Assembly (NCBI RefSeq): GCF_035222275.1 | Contig: NC_085885.1 | Location: forward strand, 3,534,001-3,598,000 | Source of the DNA: Podospora bellae-mahoneyi | Lineage: Eukaryota > Ascomycota > Sordariomycetes > Sordariales > Podosporaceae | Direction: 5' to 3' | DNA: 64,000 bases | In this document: positions 34,495-45,943 of the stretch, piece after piece | Position numbering within the stretch: the stretch's first letter is position 1 | Layout: every line of letters begins with the position of its first letter | Notes under the pieces: generated by a model | What the model saw: only the letters and a program-made list of their open reading frames with translations | Told to the model about the DNA's origin: nothing | Databases searched by the model: none | Position numbers and translations under genes: made by a program

Positions 34495-35639
34495 ATGGCT
34501 AAGCTCTTCATCTTTCTGTCCGCCTTTCTGGGCATCCTCACTACACTGATCTCAGCTCAGTCCAGCCCTTTCGAAATGGTCACCCTCGTCAAGATTGACT
34601 ACACCACTGCCGAGCTAGCTGAGCACTACCACCGCCTCGACGTCACCTACAAAACCATCAACGCAACCGCCATCAAAGCTGCCGTCCTGGTCCCGAAGAA
34701 GCTCGCAGCCTCCAACAAGAAGACCGACGCGCCCGTGGTGGTGCATTTCCACGGCGGTGGTCTCATCATCGGAACTAGCCTCGAGCCTGCCTTTATTGCC
34801 GACTGGTACGTTCACTAACCCCCCTATTCTGCCCTCCAATGCTAATCTTCATCAAAAGGGTAACCCAACTCCCCGTCTCTACAAACTCCATCCTCATCTC
34901 CCCGCTCTACCGCCTCCTCCCTGAAGCCAACGCCCCAGAGACCCTATCCGACATCTCCTCCTTCTGGTCCTGGCTTCACACCTCCCTCCCATCCGTCATC
35001 GCCTCCGCCTACCCAAAGATCAATACCAACCTCAACCAAATCATCACCGTAGGAGAGTCAGCAGGCGGCTACCTCGCCGTTCAATCCGCTCTCTTATTCC
35101 AGGAAAAAGCCAAGATCAAGGCCGTCATCGCGCAATACCCCGCCATCTGGCCCGACCTAGCCGCCTGGGGGTCTCTTCCCCTCCCTGACCCAACCAACGA
35201 AGCTGTCATTAAAGCCGGAAAGGTCATTGATGAGTACCTCGGTAACCTGACGGGAACAGAAATAAGAACTGACGCCCCCTACCCTGACCGCTGGGAGTTC
35301 ACAGACGCGGCGTTGTTGAGTGGGAGGAGCTTTGAGTTTTGGGGGGACGAGACTGATATTGCACAATCAGGGTTGGGGTATGCTTTGAACGTGTCGAGGC
35401 AGTGGGGGGACAAACTGCCGGGGTTTTGGGTTCTTCAGGGGAAGAATGACGGGATGGTTGCACAGGCGGGGACGGAGGAGTTTCTTGCTCGGTTGAAGGG
35501 GGTTCACCCGGGGGTGGAGGTCAAGTACACGCTTAGACCGGGATTGCATGGTTTTGATGCGCTTTATGGGTTGGACAAGCCTTTTATTGCGGAGGGGGTG
35601 AGGTGGGTGAAGGGGTTTTGGTTGAGGGGGAAGAACTAG
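34495..35639 (+). CDS. Secreted alpha/beta hydrolase, HSL-like (fold-3) type
   Basis: Exons 34495-34805 and 34859-35639 give 363 residues; the intron is GTACGT...AAAAG. A signal peptide (LFIFLSAFLGILTTLISA) is followed by the alpha/beta hydrolase fold. The oxyanion motif HGGG is at residues 86-89, the nucleophile Ser171 lies in VGESAGGYLAV, Asp in QGKNDGMV, and His334 in RPGLHGFDALYG, so the catalytic triad is complete. HGGG with GxSAGG defines the hormone-sensitive-lipase-like esterases. The enzyme probably cleaves an ester outside the cell; the substrate is unknown. The strand and TATA box support regulated expression. Confidence 0.88.
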
Positions 35640-36055
35640 GTACCTAAAATATCCAAGGGATCATTTACCATATACATTCCTAGGCATGCCTAAGGGAAAG
35701 GTATACAACTCACTTACGGACAAAAAGAATGGGGAGTGTGGCAAGTAATTATTAAACACAACGGCTGCTTTACTGGAGGGCTCAAGGTCACCGTGACTCA
35801 TAAGCAAGAGACAAGCAGAAAACTGAACAAATAAAACAAACGCCTTGCTTTCTACCGACCCAACCGCCAACCGTTCGCGCTTTCAAGCCCGACCCATCAA
35901 ACCTCTACCGTAAATCCACCAAAGACGAAGAACCCCGGGCACGTTCCCCCCTACCGTTTCAAGGGTTCTATCCCAGACCATTGGCCGACCACACGGACCT
36001 CAAGATAGGATCCCATTCATTTATTATCGACCCTTGTAACAATTCTCAATTCTCT
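35640..36055. other. Intergenic, convergent 3' ends
   Basis: Lies between the hydrolase stop and the 3' end of the minus-strand orphan. No gene or repeat was recognised. Confidence 0.4.
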
Positions 36056-36621
36056 TTAGGCCGCCGGGCCCTCGGCTTCCGGTGCAGAGTTCTTCTCAGT
36101 GCGCTTCTGATCAGCTTCCATTTTCTAATCGACCCTGTTCTGTTCTCCCTGTCTCGGGTCCGGTTTGTCATCACACGCTGGGCAGGATTAGTGGCCGGTG
36201 TATTGGCGTCCGTCCCTTGGGTTCTGTTCGCAGTTTCGGCCTGGGTTGGTTTGGAAGGGGGATTTGACGGTATTGCTGTGGGGTTGGAAAGATGGACCAT
36301 TCGATGTTGCATGCCCTTGAAGCAAGGTTCGAGACCCGTTTGACAGAGCCAGACTTTTGCTTTCTCAGCCCCCTCCTGAAATATTATTCTGGCGTTCTTA
36401 TTCCCCTCTTCTTGTTTTGGTGAGGCGGCACTGCGAAGTTTGACCAAAACCGTGGTAGGCTCAGTGGAGGGCGCGGGTACAGCCGCTCGGCCGGCTTCAA
36501 TTGCGTTGACCTGGTTCATGTAGCCCGTAGCGTTGGCAGCTGAAGGGAATGTGATTTTCACTTTCCATTCTTGCTCTTCTTTTTTACTTCCATGTTGAAC
36601 TAGTTCGGTTGTATAGGCCAT
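36056..36621 (-). CDS. Hypothetical 171-residue protein, two exons
   Basis: An ATG at 36621 opens MAYTTELVQHGSKKEEQEWK, a charged start followed by strand-like KVKITFPSAA, VLVKLRSAA and NARIIFQEGAEK. The unspliced frame ends in an Arg-rich tail, but a 50-base intron (36125-36174, GTGATG...GATTAG) would replace it with the more natural tail MEADQKRTEKNSAPEAEG. Total is then 171 residues. The family is not recognised. Order and spacing of the FP and strand motifs loosely recall the orphan at 38354-38810. The gene has no signal peptide or membrane helix. Confidence 0.45.
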
Positions 36622-37133
36622 AGTGAAGAGGGTGATACTTTTGGCGATTTTTTAGATCGAGAAGCGATTCAAAATTAGGGTCAAAGGCGAATGGTGGGAA
36701 TCCGTGATAGAACTCGGTTGTTCCTTTGCTTGGTGCTTCATAAGGACGGGGACATGCATCTGGGCAAAAAGGCCAGCGCAACAAGGCTGGCTTTGCTGAG
36801 TTCTCCTTCAATTCAACAACCACATGCACTTCGGATACGTATTTTTTCCAATGGCTCTGCTAGGACAGATGTGCCTGCATGCCGAGATGACCCCATTGAA
36901 CACATCATATCACCCAACGAGACGAGTGAGCGGCCCATTACTAGGTAGATCATCATATTGCCATTTGATTTGATAGTGCGCTGAAAAGGAATGCGACGAG
37001 TAAGGTGGTGCATACCTCCCCATCTTTGCTAGGTCCCGGTATAACCTGAAATGAAGGGGCTATATATGGCGCTAAACGCACGCAAAAGTCACCTGAGATT
37101 TTGACTTGGAATTCAGTGGGAATAGGCCCTAAA
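36622..37133. other. Intergenic, no gene seen
   Basis: Separates a minus-strand orphan from the damaged DUF6594 gene on the plus strand. No natural frame of length. Confidence 0.4.
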
Positions 37134-38014
37134 ATGGCAAAAGCCGATCTCGATCCAGAGGGGCTCAACCTCGAAGATCCCCAAGCCTGGATCAGTCACA
37201 ATTACCGAGAACACCTAATAACCAAAGTCGAAAAATGGAACCCCATCTGGGACCAAGCACCGCAAGCCGATGTCTTCAGCTATTGTATAAACATCGCACA
37301 ATTGCAACACATGCGGATACAGCGACTACAAATAGAACCTGCTTCAGCTGCAAGAAAAGCATACGAAGGTGCAGATACAGACAGTGACTGGAAAGATTGA
37401 GATAAAATTCTTAGTCAATATGGTAGGATACCCCACCTCGTTTAGCTACTGCATCTTGCGAAGCCAGGGTGCTGACATTGTCACGCTCAGTTTCTGCAGT
37501 CCAATAACATGACTACATGGAACAACGCGGATCAGGCGGGAGAGACCCTTTCCTGATAGCAGGAAAGCGTTATATGGACAGGAAGGTTCTTGAACAGGTC
37601 ATGCATGGCTTCCAACTCTCCTAGTCGACTGATTTGAATCCGACTGGTGAACCTTCGCTACGAGTATGGCAAACAACTCGACGGGCCCCTGTTCCGACAC
37701 GAAGAGACGACCGTCTGAAGAAGCTTCTGGCCCGGATTGGTATAGCTGCTATTGGGACTGCGTTTCTCACTGTCCCGATGTGGCTGTTGATATGGGTTTT
37801 GTGGGAAGACACCAGGGTGGCGCTGTGGTCGACAACCATTTTGGTTGCTGTGTTTGGGGTACTGATGGCGTGTGTACTGGAGAATGAAATTGCGGTTCTC
37901 TCAGCATCTGCGTCTTATGCAGCTGTGCTAGTGGTCTTAGTCGCCCTTGTTGCGGAACAGGCCCGGGGTCAAGATGAGAAGGGTTCACTATCAGAAAATA
38001 TATTCTGTGGTTAA
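37134..38014 (+). pseudogene. Damaged DUF6594-type membrane protein gene
   Basis: The order of segments fits fungal DUF6594 proteins: an N-terminal part (LEDPQAWISHNYREHLI, YCINIAQLQHMRIQRLQI), a middle with DYMEQRGSGGRDPFLIAG, and a C-terminal triple-helix block (LLARIGIAAIGTAFLTVPMW, TTILVAVFGVLMACVL, ASASYAAVLVVLVALV). An intron from about 37422 (GTAGGA) to about 37496 is plausible. In-frame stops interrupt it: TGA after DWKD near 37398, a TAA near the second-exon start, and TAG at 37622. The membrane block (37634 onward) is intact. The family is of unknown function and common in fungal accessory regions. Confidence 0.6.
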
Positions 38015-38353
38015 ACACCATGGCCGGTTATTGGCTTGAGGGAGACTGAACTGGATTGGACCTTACGAAATGGTTAACTGTGTGTATTTCTGCTACCGTG
38101 GTCCTGCATGACATGATACAAATATTTACTTCGAAAATGCCCGTATTCTGTCTCCAACATCATTTGGTAGGTATCCTAGATACCTACTTACCGTACAGCT
38201 AGGTTGGTAGACAGACAACACAATAACTCAAGACAGTCGCTGTTCGTACCCATTTCTGGTTTTCCTTCAGTGTGACATTGTAAACCATTCCTGCATTTTA
38301 AACCATCCCGGACCCCTTCCCTATTTCGGAGTATCATTGAAACTTCCAGGTCT
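38015..38353. other. Intergenic, convergent 3' ends
   Basis: Between the DUF6594 remnant (plus) and a minus-strand orphan. Contains taggtatcctagatacctactta near 38168, another copy of the recurrent tagg/ccta-rich motif. No gene. Confidence 0.4.
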
Positions 38354-38810
38354 TTAGATGTCGCACCACGCTGTTCCAAATTGCCGAATCACTTCTTGTC
38401 TCGGCCAGACCTGCATCCCCTCCCACCCAGCTGGCACCTCATAGTCCACATGGTTCTTTGAGCCAAAGAGTCTTCTGTCTCTGTCGGAAAGATCGTGCGA
38501 GTCGGGTGTGTAAAAGCCATTCATTGGCGTGCGTGGCGCTGTTGAAAACGATACCTAGTCGATTCTTGAGGGTTATATGGTTGACTTCTGTGAGGTGGAG
38601 GTATACGTGACAATCCCGCTTGACACAGAGGTTGGTGAATTTGACGCAGTCAAAGTATAACGATGCCTCCTCATCGGTTGGAAAAGAGACCAGGATGCGT
38701 CGTTGACCGAGCTCAAGTACCAGCTGTATGTTGTATTCTGCCCTTTTGTGTGGTACCGGTTGATCCACTGGGAATGTCGAAGGGGAGATTTGAGATTTGT
38801 TTGCGTCCAT
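38354..38810 (-). CDS. Orphan protein of 134 residues, two exons
   Basis: Exons 38607-38810 and 38354-38554. The 52-base intron opens GTATAC and ends ACTAG. Without it the frame would end in an unnatural Arg-rich tail; with it the second exon reads APRTPMNGFYTPDSHDLSDR and DYEVPAGWEGMQVWPRQE, which looks like real protein. The start MDANKSQISPSTF was chosen at the ATG nearest the conserved-looking part, although the frame is open further upstream. There is no signal peptide or membrane helix. The family is not recognised. Confidence 0.55.
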
Positions 38811-39591
38811 ATCGTTTCGTGAAAGGGAATTAAAGAAAGCTGACGTGAAAGGTGATGAGCGGGTTGCTAGCAGGAGAAGCCTGCGACCAGCAGCGTATTT
38901 AAGAAGGACGCAACCTCTAGGACTCAATCTGGTGTGCTGTGGTTGAGTCCTGGAGGCTGCCCAAGGCCCCAACTCATTTCTCGTAAGCGAGTTGTGGCGT
39001 TGACTACCTGGTAGGGAAAGTGAGGATAGATGTTAAGGCTGAGAAGGTATCTTTGCCCTAAAATTTGGGCCCATTCTTAAGGCGATCCCATTGTTGGCAG
39101 TTTTGAGAGCGAGCTTACTGCGCGCCTACCGGCTCTGAAATAGGATGTTGACAGTCTTGGCGGCAAGGTGAAATTAGTGGATCAGGACTCAGGGGCTCAG
39201 GGGCTAGACCCACCTGGCGCCCCTTGGTTGACTGGCCAACCATGACACCTCGACATGTCATTGTCTTGGTCGACCTCTTTGATGTTTCAAAACACCTAGC
39301 ATAGTAGCTATCTTTGTTTATACCTGATGAAATTCTTAGGGGATGTCGTGGCAAATCACCGAGGGTGCGCATGGATGAGCATGAGGTATGGTAACTGGTA
39401 ATGGCAGGTGCGTCACTGTAGGTATAAAAGACAGTGGTTTAAAAATCGGTCAGGACTTGGGTGCCTTTCATGCTTCAGTGACGCATTGACGTACGCTTTT
39501 CCAACTCAAACTCATATTAGCCGCTAACTGTGAATACCTGGGACCTCCATGAGGTCCCAGTAGTCCTCAAAGGTTTCAACACAGGTGCCGC
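38811..39591. other. Intergenic, with palindrome and GC-rich repeat
   Basis: No natural frame. It holds a short GC-rich direct-repeat motif (ctcaggggctcaggggct, 39188-39205), related to one at about 43365, and a perfect inverted repeat at 39538-39560. Confidence 0.45.
39538..39560. repeat. Perfect 10-bp inverted repeat with 3-base loop
   Basis: CTGGGACCTC-CAT-GAGGTCCCAG lies 32 bases beyond the stop of the minus-strand monooxygenase remnant, so it would be in its 3' UTR and could fold into a hairpin. Confidence 0.9.
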
Positions 39592-41568
39592 CTATACTCT
39601 TACCATAGCCTCCCTCCTCGTGAACCCGTTGCCCATGAATGCAAACCTGTTTTGTCTGATAGACGGCCCGTTCCTACTACCAATAATGCCGGGATAACCG
39701 TAGCCAAAGTCGTAGTTCTCCCACCTTGGATGCCTCATTATCTCCACGAAATGGAACGCACTCCCAGGGTAAATACCAATTACCTTGTCTTCCCCTCCCT
39801 CGCCGACTCTTTTGTACCAGCTCTGGCATCCTTCTGTCCACATACTCCCCCTCAGATACGCCTGAGCATGTTCGTTGTACTCGTCCATGACACTCCTTTG
39901 AACCTCCATGCACCTTACGCCTTGGGTCTGCATCTTCCCCCCACACTTATAGATGTACATGCCCTGAGCTTGGATAGCCTGCACCAACCCTCCATTCGCA
40001 ACCGGGGAGTTGGGACCCAGAAACATGAAGTAGTTGGGGAAGCCAGACACCGTTGTGCCAAGGTAGCACTCTGGGTTAGTACCTCCATCCCGGTGACAAC
40101 CGCTCCATCGCTCCGCAAGTCTCACCCCATCACGTCCCACGAGCTCAAAAGAGGGGATGTACGACGCTTCATATCCTGTAGCGCATACCACCACGTCAAA
40201 TTCTCGTTCTTCCTCCTCCTCCTCGCTGGGCGAACGTGACAGCATGATTCCCCGCCCGGTAAACGTCTTGATAGAGGTACCTGGACTCCCTCCAGCCTGG
40301 TTAGACTGTGGATCGAGGAAGACACACTCCACTCTATCGTCCAGCAAAGTCTTCAAGAAATCCTTGCTCGGAATTACTCGTCTGCAACCAACAGAAAATT
40401 TCGGAATCAGCCGTTTAGCGATAATCCTGCCTTTTTCTGAGGTCTCTATCCGAAGTCGTGACTCCATACTCTTCCGACAAGCTTCATGGGTTGCACTTTG
40501 AGGAAATCGCCCATCGCCCGAACCCCTGAAAGCAGCGTTGCGTTCGTTAGTGAGAGTGCGACGGTGGGCGAGAAGGGATTTGGGGTCTGAGCTGAAGGTG
40601 AGCTGTGTCGAGGTGGGATAACTGTTGTGTTCATCTACGAATTGAGCAGGTTGTGCCGATGGTTTGGATGGAGGGCACGTAATTCATGTCGAGGAGCGGG
40701 CAAAAAGTGTCGTGGTTTTAGCCTCTGCTCGAAGTCAGTACAAGGAAAATTCCAAACAATACATGGGGCCTAGACGTGCCTTTTGCAACTTCGGGAAGTA
40801 TCTGTACCCCTGAAGAGCCAATGCCAATGATTGCCAGGTTCTTGCCAGCGACTTCCACCGTCTCATCCCAGAGGGCTGAGTGGACAAGCTGGCCTTTGAA
40901 GCGATCCATCCCCCTGATTTTGGGCCACTTTGGGGTTCTGGATAACAGATGGTCAGAAAAGGAGTTCGCATGTCGTACCTGCAAGTGGTGTGTGATTGGA
41001 ACGTGAACTCACTGAAGAAAGCCTGTCGCGTTTACCAGTGCATTGCATCGATCCTCAAACTCGGTTCCCGTGGCCATGTCAATGACCGTGAGGCACCACT
41101 CTCCAACCTCTTCATCCCAGGCTGCACTGGTCACTTTGTGCCCGTACTTAAGTACTGCTCACACTCGTACTTGACTGCTGTGTCTTTGAGATAGTGATGG
41201 ATACTAGAGGCGGTGGCGTAGTAGCTGGGCCAATGTGGATTGGGACAGAAACTGTAGTTGTAGATGTGGGCCGGAGTATCACACTGGCATCCCGGATATC
41301 TGGAGCAAAAACGATGGCCTTTTAGCGTCTTCTCAATTGTTAATGGGAGCTGTCAATATTACCTGTTGACCAGCCACTTGCCACCAAGATCGCCTTTCAT
41401 CTCGTAAACCTGATAGTCAAGGTTCTCCCCCCGCATCTTCTGACCTACAATGATGGATAGGAGTAGCCCTGAATAACCGGTACCGATGCATACCAGACGG
41501 AAAGGCCGAGGCGAGCCCAATGGAACCTCCTGGATTTTATAGCCATGGCTCGGCGTAATGCTACCCAT
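39592..41568 (-). pseudogene. Damaged FAD-dependent (Baeyer-Villiger-type) monooxygenase gene
   Basis: The start MGSITPSHGY at 41568 leads to the first FAD motif VCIGTGYSGLLLS and EMKGDLGGKW; an intron (GTAATA...TCCAG) leads to RYPGCQCDTPAHIYNYSF; then KYGHKVTSAAWDEEVGEW, the NADPH-binding motif IIGIGSSGVQILPEVAK, LFARSST, and the C-terminal part with VVVCATGYEASYIPSF, NYFMFLGPNSPVANGG and ENYDFGYGYPG. This is the 4-hydroxyacetophenone monooxygenase-like family. Two lesions were seen: a one-base loss between ECEQY and KYGHKV near 41163, and a TGA replacing the conserved Trp after LFARSST near 40690. A GC-AG intron seems used before that exon. All other blocks are intact, so damage is probably recent or partly an assembly error. 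Confidence 0.75.
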
Positions 41569-42347
41569 TGTGTGCTGTTGAAGTGGCTTGGAATACGGCG
41601 ACTCTGTGTGTCCAGGAATACACTCGACAGTGCTGAAAAGATGTTTCTCAAGAGCGAGTGTGCACATGGACTCTTCACGAGGAACCGAGCCATTTATACA
41701 GCTTGATCCAAGCGAATAACGCGGGCACTGGCCAGAAGTCTCGACCTTGAGCCTCTGAACACGTGCCAAAACACTGCCAGATGGGGCTCCAAGTACATCT
41801 TTACTGATCATTCCTGCCGCTGAATCGAGCACCATCCATCATTCGCCCAACATCGTAACCCTCAAGAAGTCTGTACAGAAGCCCCCAACGTGATCAACGG
41901 AAAGGGAAGAATTCAGATGCACGCAGAGTCTCAGTTTCCCAGGGCTCGTGAACACCGGTTCTAATTTGCTAGAGATATCTCTCTAACCCCCGCGCATTTC
42001 TGCACAAATGAGTATCCCAAAGCTACACCAGCGCTTGAAATGGTGCCATCGGTCCTTTTCGAGGGCGAGGCTCCAAAGAAATTCCGGATGAAGTGCTCTC
42101 CCGATGCATGCCAAGATGCCATTGTCAGTCCTCTATTCCGGGTCAGAATGTTGTCATAAAGCCAAGTGAGGGAATTTGTATGGAGCGGGAAGTTATCGAG
42201 AGGGGGCGCGGCTCAAAGAATCAGAACACCGGCGTTCAGCAGAGATTGATTCGACCACACTTTGAGGTTATCGCTGTCACAAGCTTCTCCCACCATGGGT
42301 CCTTGTTCTCCCAAATCTCGTGCTCTTCGTCATCAGTGCCACAACCC
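41569..42347. other. Intergenic between monooxygenase and epimerase remnants
   Basis: Divergent arrangement. The missing N-terminal Rossmann part of the epimerase was looked for here in all plus-strand frames and not found. No other gene. Confidence 0.45.
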
Positions 42348-43263
42348 ATGACTCGTGTTGACGATACTGAAATTACGCACGCAACAGACAACGGGAACAG
42401 TAAACATGAGCCTTCCATCAAAGCGCACATTGATGGTCTGCTTCGGAATGGCACCCCTTCTTTTCCTCGTTTCCTCATCCGTCTTGGCGGTACAGGCGCC
42501 ATCGCCGACTGGGCAGATTCGTCCTACTACGGCAAGAAGAACCCAAGGGTTTGGAACGACATTCACGATATCGAGCAGCTGACGTCCCTACCGGACACAG
42601 CGTTACATCGGAACATCGAGAAAATTGTCCAAAAGGCAGCAGTGGATCACGGCGATCGTCTCAAATGTGCAATCATCTGCTCTTGTGGAGTGTATGATCC
42701 TGGAAAGGGACCCGGAAGGGCACAAAGCCAATTGGTGCCTCTGTTCTGTGATGAGATCATCAACAACACCAAGCGTGCGTTTTACACTCAGTCCGGAGGA
42801 AACACTCGAAGCTGGGTGCACATCGATGATCTTGTGGCGGTTTACATGAAACTGGTCGAGGCAGCCGCAGCTGGCGGTGGAAATGCTGACTGGGGTCTTT
42901 ACGTACGTACAAATCAATATGATACCTATGATGAGAAGAAACACTGACACACTGTTCTGGTAGGGATATTACTTCACAGCCACGCAGGAGGTCTCCCAGC
43001 TCGACTTCGCCACTGCCATCGGCCGTATTCTCAAGAAGCACGGTGTTATTGAATATGAGGAGCCTGTGCAGCTGCCTCTAGATGACATCTGGAAGACTGC
43101 ACAAAAGTCCAAATGGCGCTACACAGGAATCTACGCATTTGCTTGCAACACACGAACAGTCAGCGAAAGAGCACGAAAGGTCCTCGGTTACGAGCCAAAA
43201 GCCCCGAGGCTTTTTGACTGCCTTGAGGAGGACGTCTTGGCCGCGGTGAGAAGAGGAGCATGA
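42348..43263 (+). pseudogene. 5'-truncated NAD-dependent epimerase/dehydratase-like gene
   Basis: Exons 42348-42902 and 42964-43263 (intron GTACGT...GGTAG) give up to 284 residues. Family blocks are clear: KHEPSIKAHIDGLLRNGTPS, RFLIRLGGTGAIADW, YYGKKNPRVWNDIHDIE, IICSCGVYDPGKGPG, SWVHIDDLVAVYMKL and GNADWGLYGYYF. The normal N-terminus of about 70 residues with the GxxGxxG dinucleotide-binding loop is absent; the residues before KHEPS do not match it. Without that loop the protein should not bind NAD(P) in the usual way. The rest has no stop or frameshift, so a shortened product could still be made. The neighbour on the left is the monooxygenase remnant, in divergent orientation. Confidence 0.65.
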
Positions 43264-44221
43264 ACAACGGGCCTTTTCATTGGAACTTCTTTGGCTTTTT
43301 ATTTACTCTGCAAGTGGATCATCTTGGCTCTGTGGGGAGGATTGGTGCAAGGCGTATCCAGGGGCTCGGGGGCTCAGGGGCAAAGCCCCACTTTGGCTGC
43401 TTCAGGTCAATCTAATCTGGCTTTGTTCTTGAGATAGGTTCGCCGTACGATAACAACCTGGATATTAGCTTGATGAGATTTTGAATAGGCTGTGTTGTTT
43501 GACTCTCTGACATATCTGCATACCTGGGTCATGCCAATAAGAGGCGAAAGGCTCGACATGTCACTCGACCTAGAAACGTGTCGCCTTCCATTTCAGCAGA
43601 TAGCACATACAACATCAGACCCCAGGGTACGCAGTTTTCTCTTCTTCCACGTTATAGTTCTCAGCTTCACAGCTGAGCAACCTTCATGGTTCATTCAACC
43701 AGTGCCGGATAATTGCAAGATTGGTGGAATTTGGCCCTGTCCGGTCGTCCAGATACGCACCTCGGCAACCGGCACCCCCGGTGGCGGAGATAATTGAGCC
43801 CAGATACTTACCACACCACCGTGTCGGTACTTGCATGCAAAGATTCGCCCAGCTAGGTAATCGCTATTGAGTTTTCTCGGCAATCGAACAGCTTTTATAT
43901 CCTAAATGTTGATCGGGTGTTGTCGACTCGATTGTCGGGTTTCATCCTTGAGATAAATTGGTAGACCAGTCGGAGATCCACAACCCACCTCGGAATGTTA
44001 CCGTGAGATTTCTCCGCCGGGTCTTGACCTCATCCAGAAGCACTATACCGTTCTGATAGAACAGAACCAGACTATCATGAGGCGACGCACTATAGGGCGG
44101 TTAAATGCATCGATCATAACGACTGAAAACCCCCCTTTCTGTCATTGATAGCTGTCCTGTTTCTACAAATCTGGCCTATCTCTCAGCTTGAGTTTAGCTT
44201 CATTCAAAACGGCTCGCAAAA
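43264..44221. other. Intergenic, with GC-rich repeat motif
   Basis: Contains caggggctcgggggctcaggggcaaagcccca at about 43361-43392 (shown here in part), related to the motif near 39190. The remainder precedes the pectate lyase gene. No natural coding frame. Confidence 0.4.
43361..43392. repeat. GC-rich dispersed motif, second copy near 39188
   Basis: Shares the GGGGCTC-x-GGGGCTCAGGGGC-like core with the copy at about 39188-39206; the end GGGGCAAAGCCCC is itself a short inverted repeat. Confidence 0.5.
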
Positions 44222-45779
44222 ATGAGAATCTGTGGGTTGGCGGCTTTATTCTCCGTGGTGCTGGCTGCCGCCTCGCCAACACCTGACAGACGACGACAGC
44301 CTTTAACAAATGCAAACTCAACCGATGTAGCAAACATCGGCTTTGCAACTCAGAATGGAGGGTGAGTGTTCTCTTCTGTCTCTAGCTTCTTGAACAGTCT
44401 TTGACGCCACTCAGGACAACCGGCGGCCTCGGTGCCAATGCGACAACCGCTACTACCCTTGCCGAGCTCAGTGCCGCCGTCTCGGAAACAAACCCACTGC
44501 CCGCCATAGTCTTCATTAAAGGAGCTATCACTGGTGCCACAAAGGTCAGAGTGGGGAGTAACAAAAGCATCATCGGCCTCCCTGGGTCATCGCTCAGGGG
44601 AATCGGCCTCATAATACGCCACCAAAGGAACGTCATCATTCGGAATCTTGTCTCGTCTCACGTCGTTGCCTCATTAGCTGAGGATGCCGTGAAGATTGAC
44701 AGCAGCACCAACATATGGATTGATCACTGCGAGTTCTCCTCCGCTCTTGTTGCAGATAAAGACTATTATGATGGTCTTGTGGACGCCTCTCATGGTTCAG
44801 ACTTCATCACGGTTTCCCAGTGAGCTCAACTTCCTTCATAAGATCGCAAGTAGAGCTAACCTAGAAAAGCACCTACTTCCACGACCATTGGAAGACGACT
44901 CTCGTAGGCCATTCCGACTCCAACGCCGCCCAAGACACCGGCAAACTTCGCATCACCTACGCCAACAACTACTTCCGCAATATCAACTCCCGCGCCCCCC
45001 TCATCAGATTTGGCACAGCCCACATCTTCAACAATCTCTACGAAAGTGTTGGCAGCGCAATCAACACCCGCATGTCCGCCCAGGTCCTGGTTGAGTCCAA
45101 TTACTTTCTGAATGTGACCACAGCAGTGACAAGCAAAGATTCGAAAGAAGTCGGATATGCAACGTTGGAGGATAATGTCTTTGGGAGGGCAGCCAGTAAC
45201 GCGCCGGTGGGGAGCTTGACCAAACAGAAGATTCCGTACGCGTATACTCTCTTGGGAAGTGGAAAGGTGCAAGGGGCAGTGCCCTTACAGGCGGGGGCGA
45301 GACTGAATGTTACCGTGCCGGTTCCTGTGCAGCCAGAGCCAACAACGACTTCTTCGTCGACAACCACATCGCAGACAAGCATGTCCATTACAACAACTTT
45401 AGTGACCACCACGTCTGCTCCAATTACAACCACGTCGGTCATAAGCACCCCGAGTACGACTACATCGAATACTAGCACCATGGTCACTACCACCTTGGTC
45501 GAGTCGCCAACCACAGTCGAGCCAACAGTAGAGCCTACAACTACTGAGCCCACAACAACCACTGAGCCAACCACCACCTCTGACCCAACCTCAGCAACTG
45601 AGTTGACTACTACCTCTGAGCCGACCCCAACAACGGAATCTGCCACAGAAATCCCAACTACAGCAGAGCCTACAACAACAGCAGAACTGACAACAATGAC
45701 CACCAACCCAGAGCCAACTGAGTCCACCGACCCGGACACCTCCCAACCAACCGAGACACCCAACCCCACCACACCATAG
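44222..45779 (+). CDS. Secreted pectate lyase, PL1 family, with Thr-rich tail
   Basis: Exons 44222-44361, 44415-44819 and 44870-45779 give 484 residues. Signal peptide at 1-17 (LAALFSVVLAAAS). The PL1 beta-helix carries IWIDHCEF (Asp150), YYDGLVDASHGSDF (Asp170), the basic motif FHDHWKTTLVGHSD (Lys190) and the catalytic Arg223 in NINSRAPLIRFG. Residues from about 340 to the end form a Thr/Ser/Pro/Glu repeat tail (EPTTTE-like units), likely heavily O-glycosylated. The enzyme cleaves polygalacturonate by beta-elimination with calcium, so it acts on plant cell walls outside the hypha. Introns are canonical (GTGAGT...CTCAG; GTGAGC...AAAAG). Confidence 0.92.
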
Positions 45780-45943
45780 TCAGTTCACTAGACAGTCATA
45801 TCTTCCAGAAATTAAGCAAATCACTCAGGTCAAAGCAGATATATTTTGCCAAGAATAGTCACAGCCATAGATAGCTCCCCCTGCCAACCCCCCAAACAGC
45901 CGTGACTACTACCCCTGCCACTTCAACCCGTTTTCAAACCCAC

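Noticed and set aside
38439-38560. Reading the 38.4-38.8 kb orphan as a frameshifted pseudogene
   Set aside because: A 52-base intron (GTATAC...ACTAG) restores the frame exactly, so the gene was kept as intact.
45101-45772. Minus-strand 223-codon Val/Gly/Ser-rich frame
   Set aside because: Mirror of the Thr-rich repeat tail of the pectate lyase.
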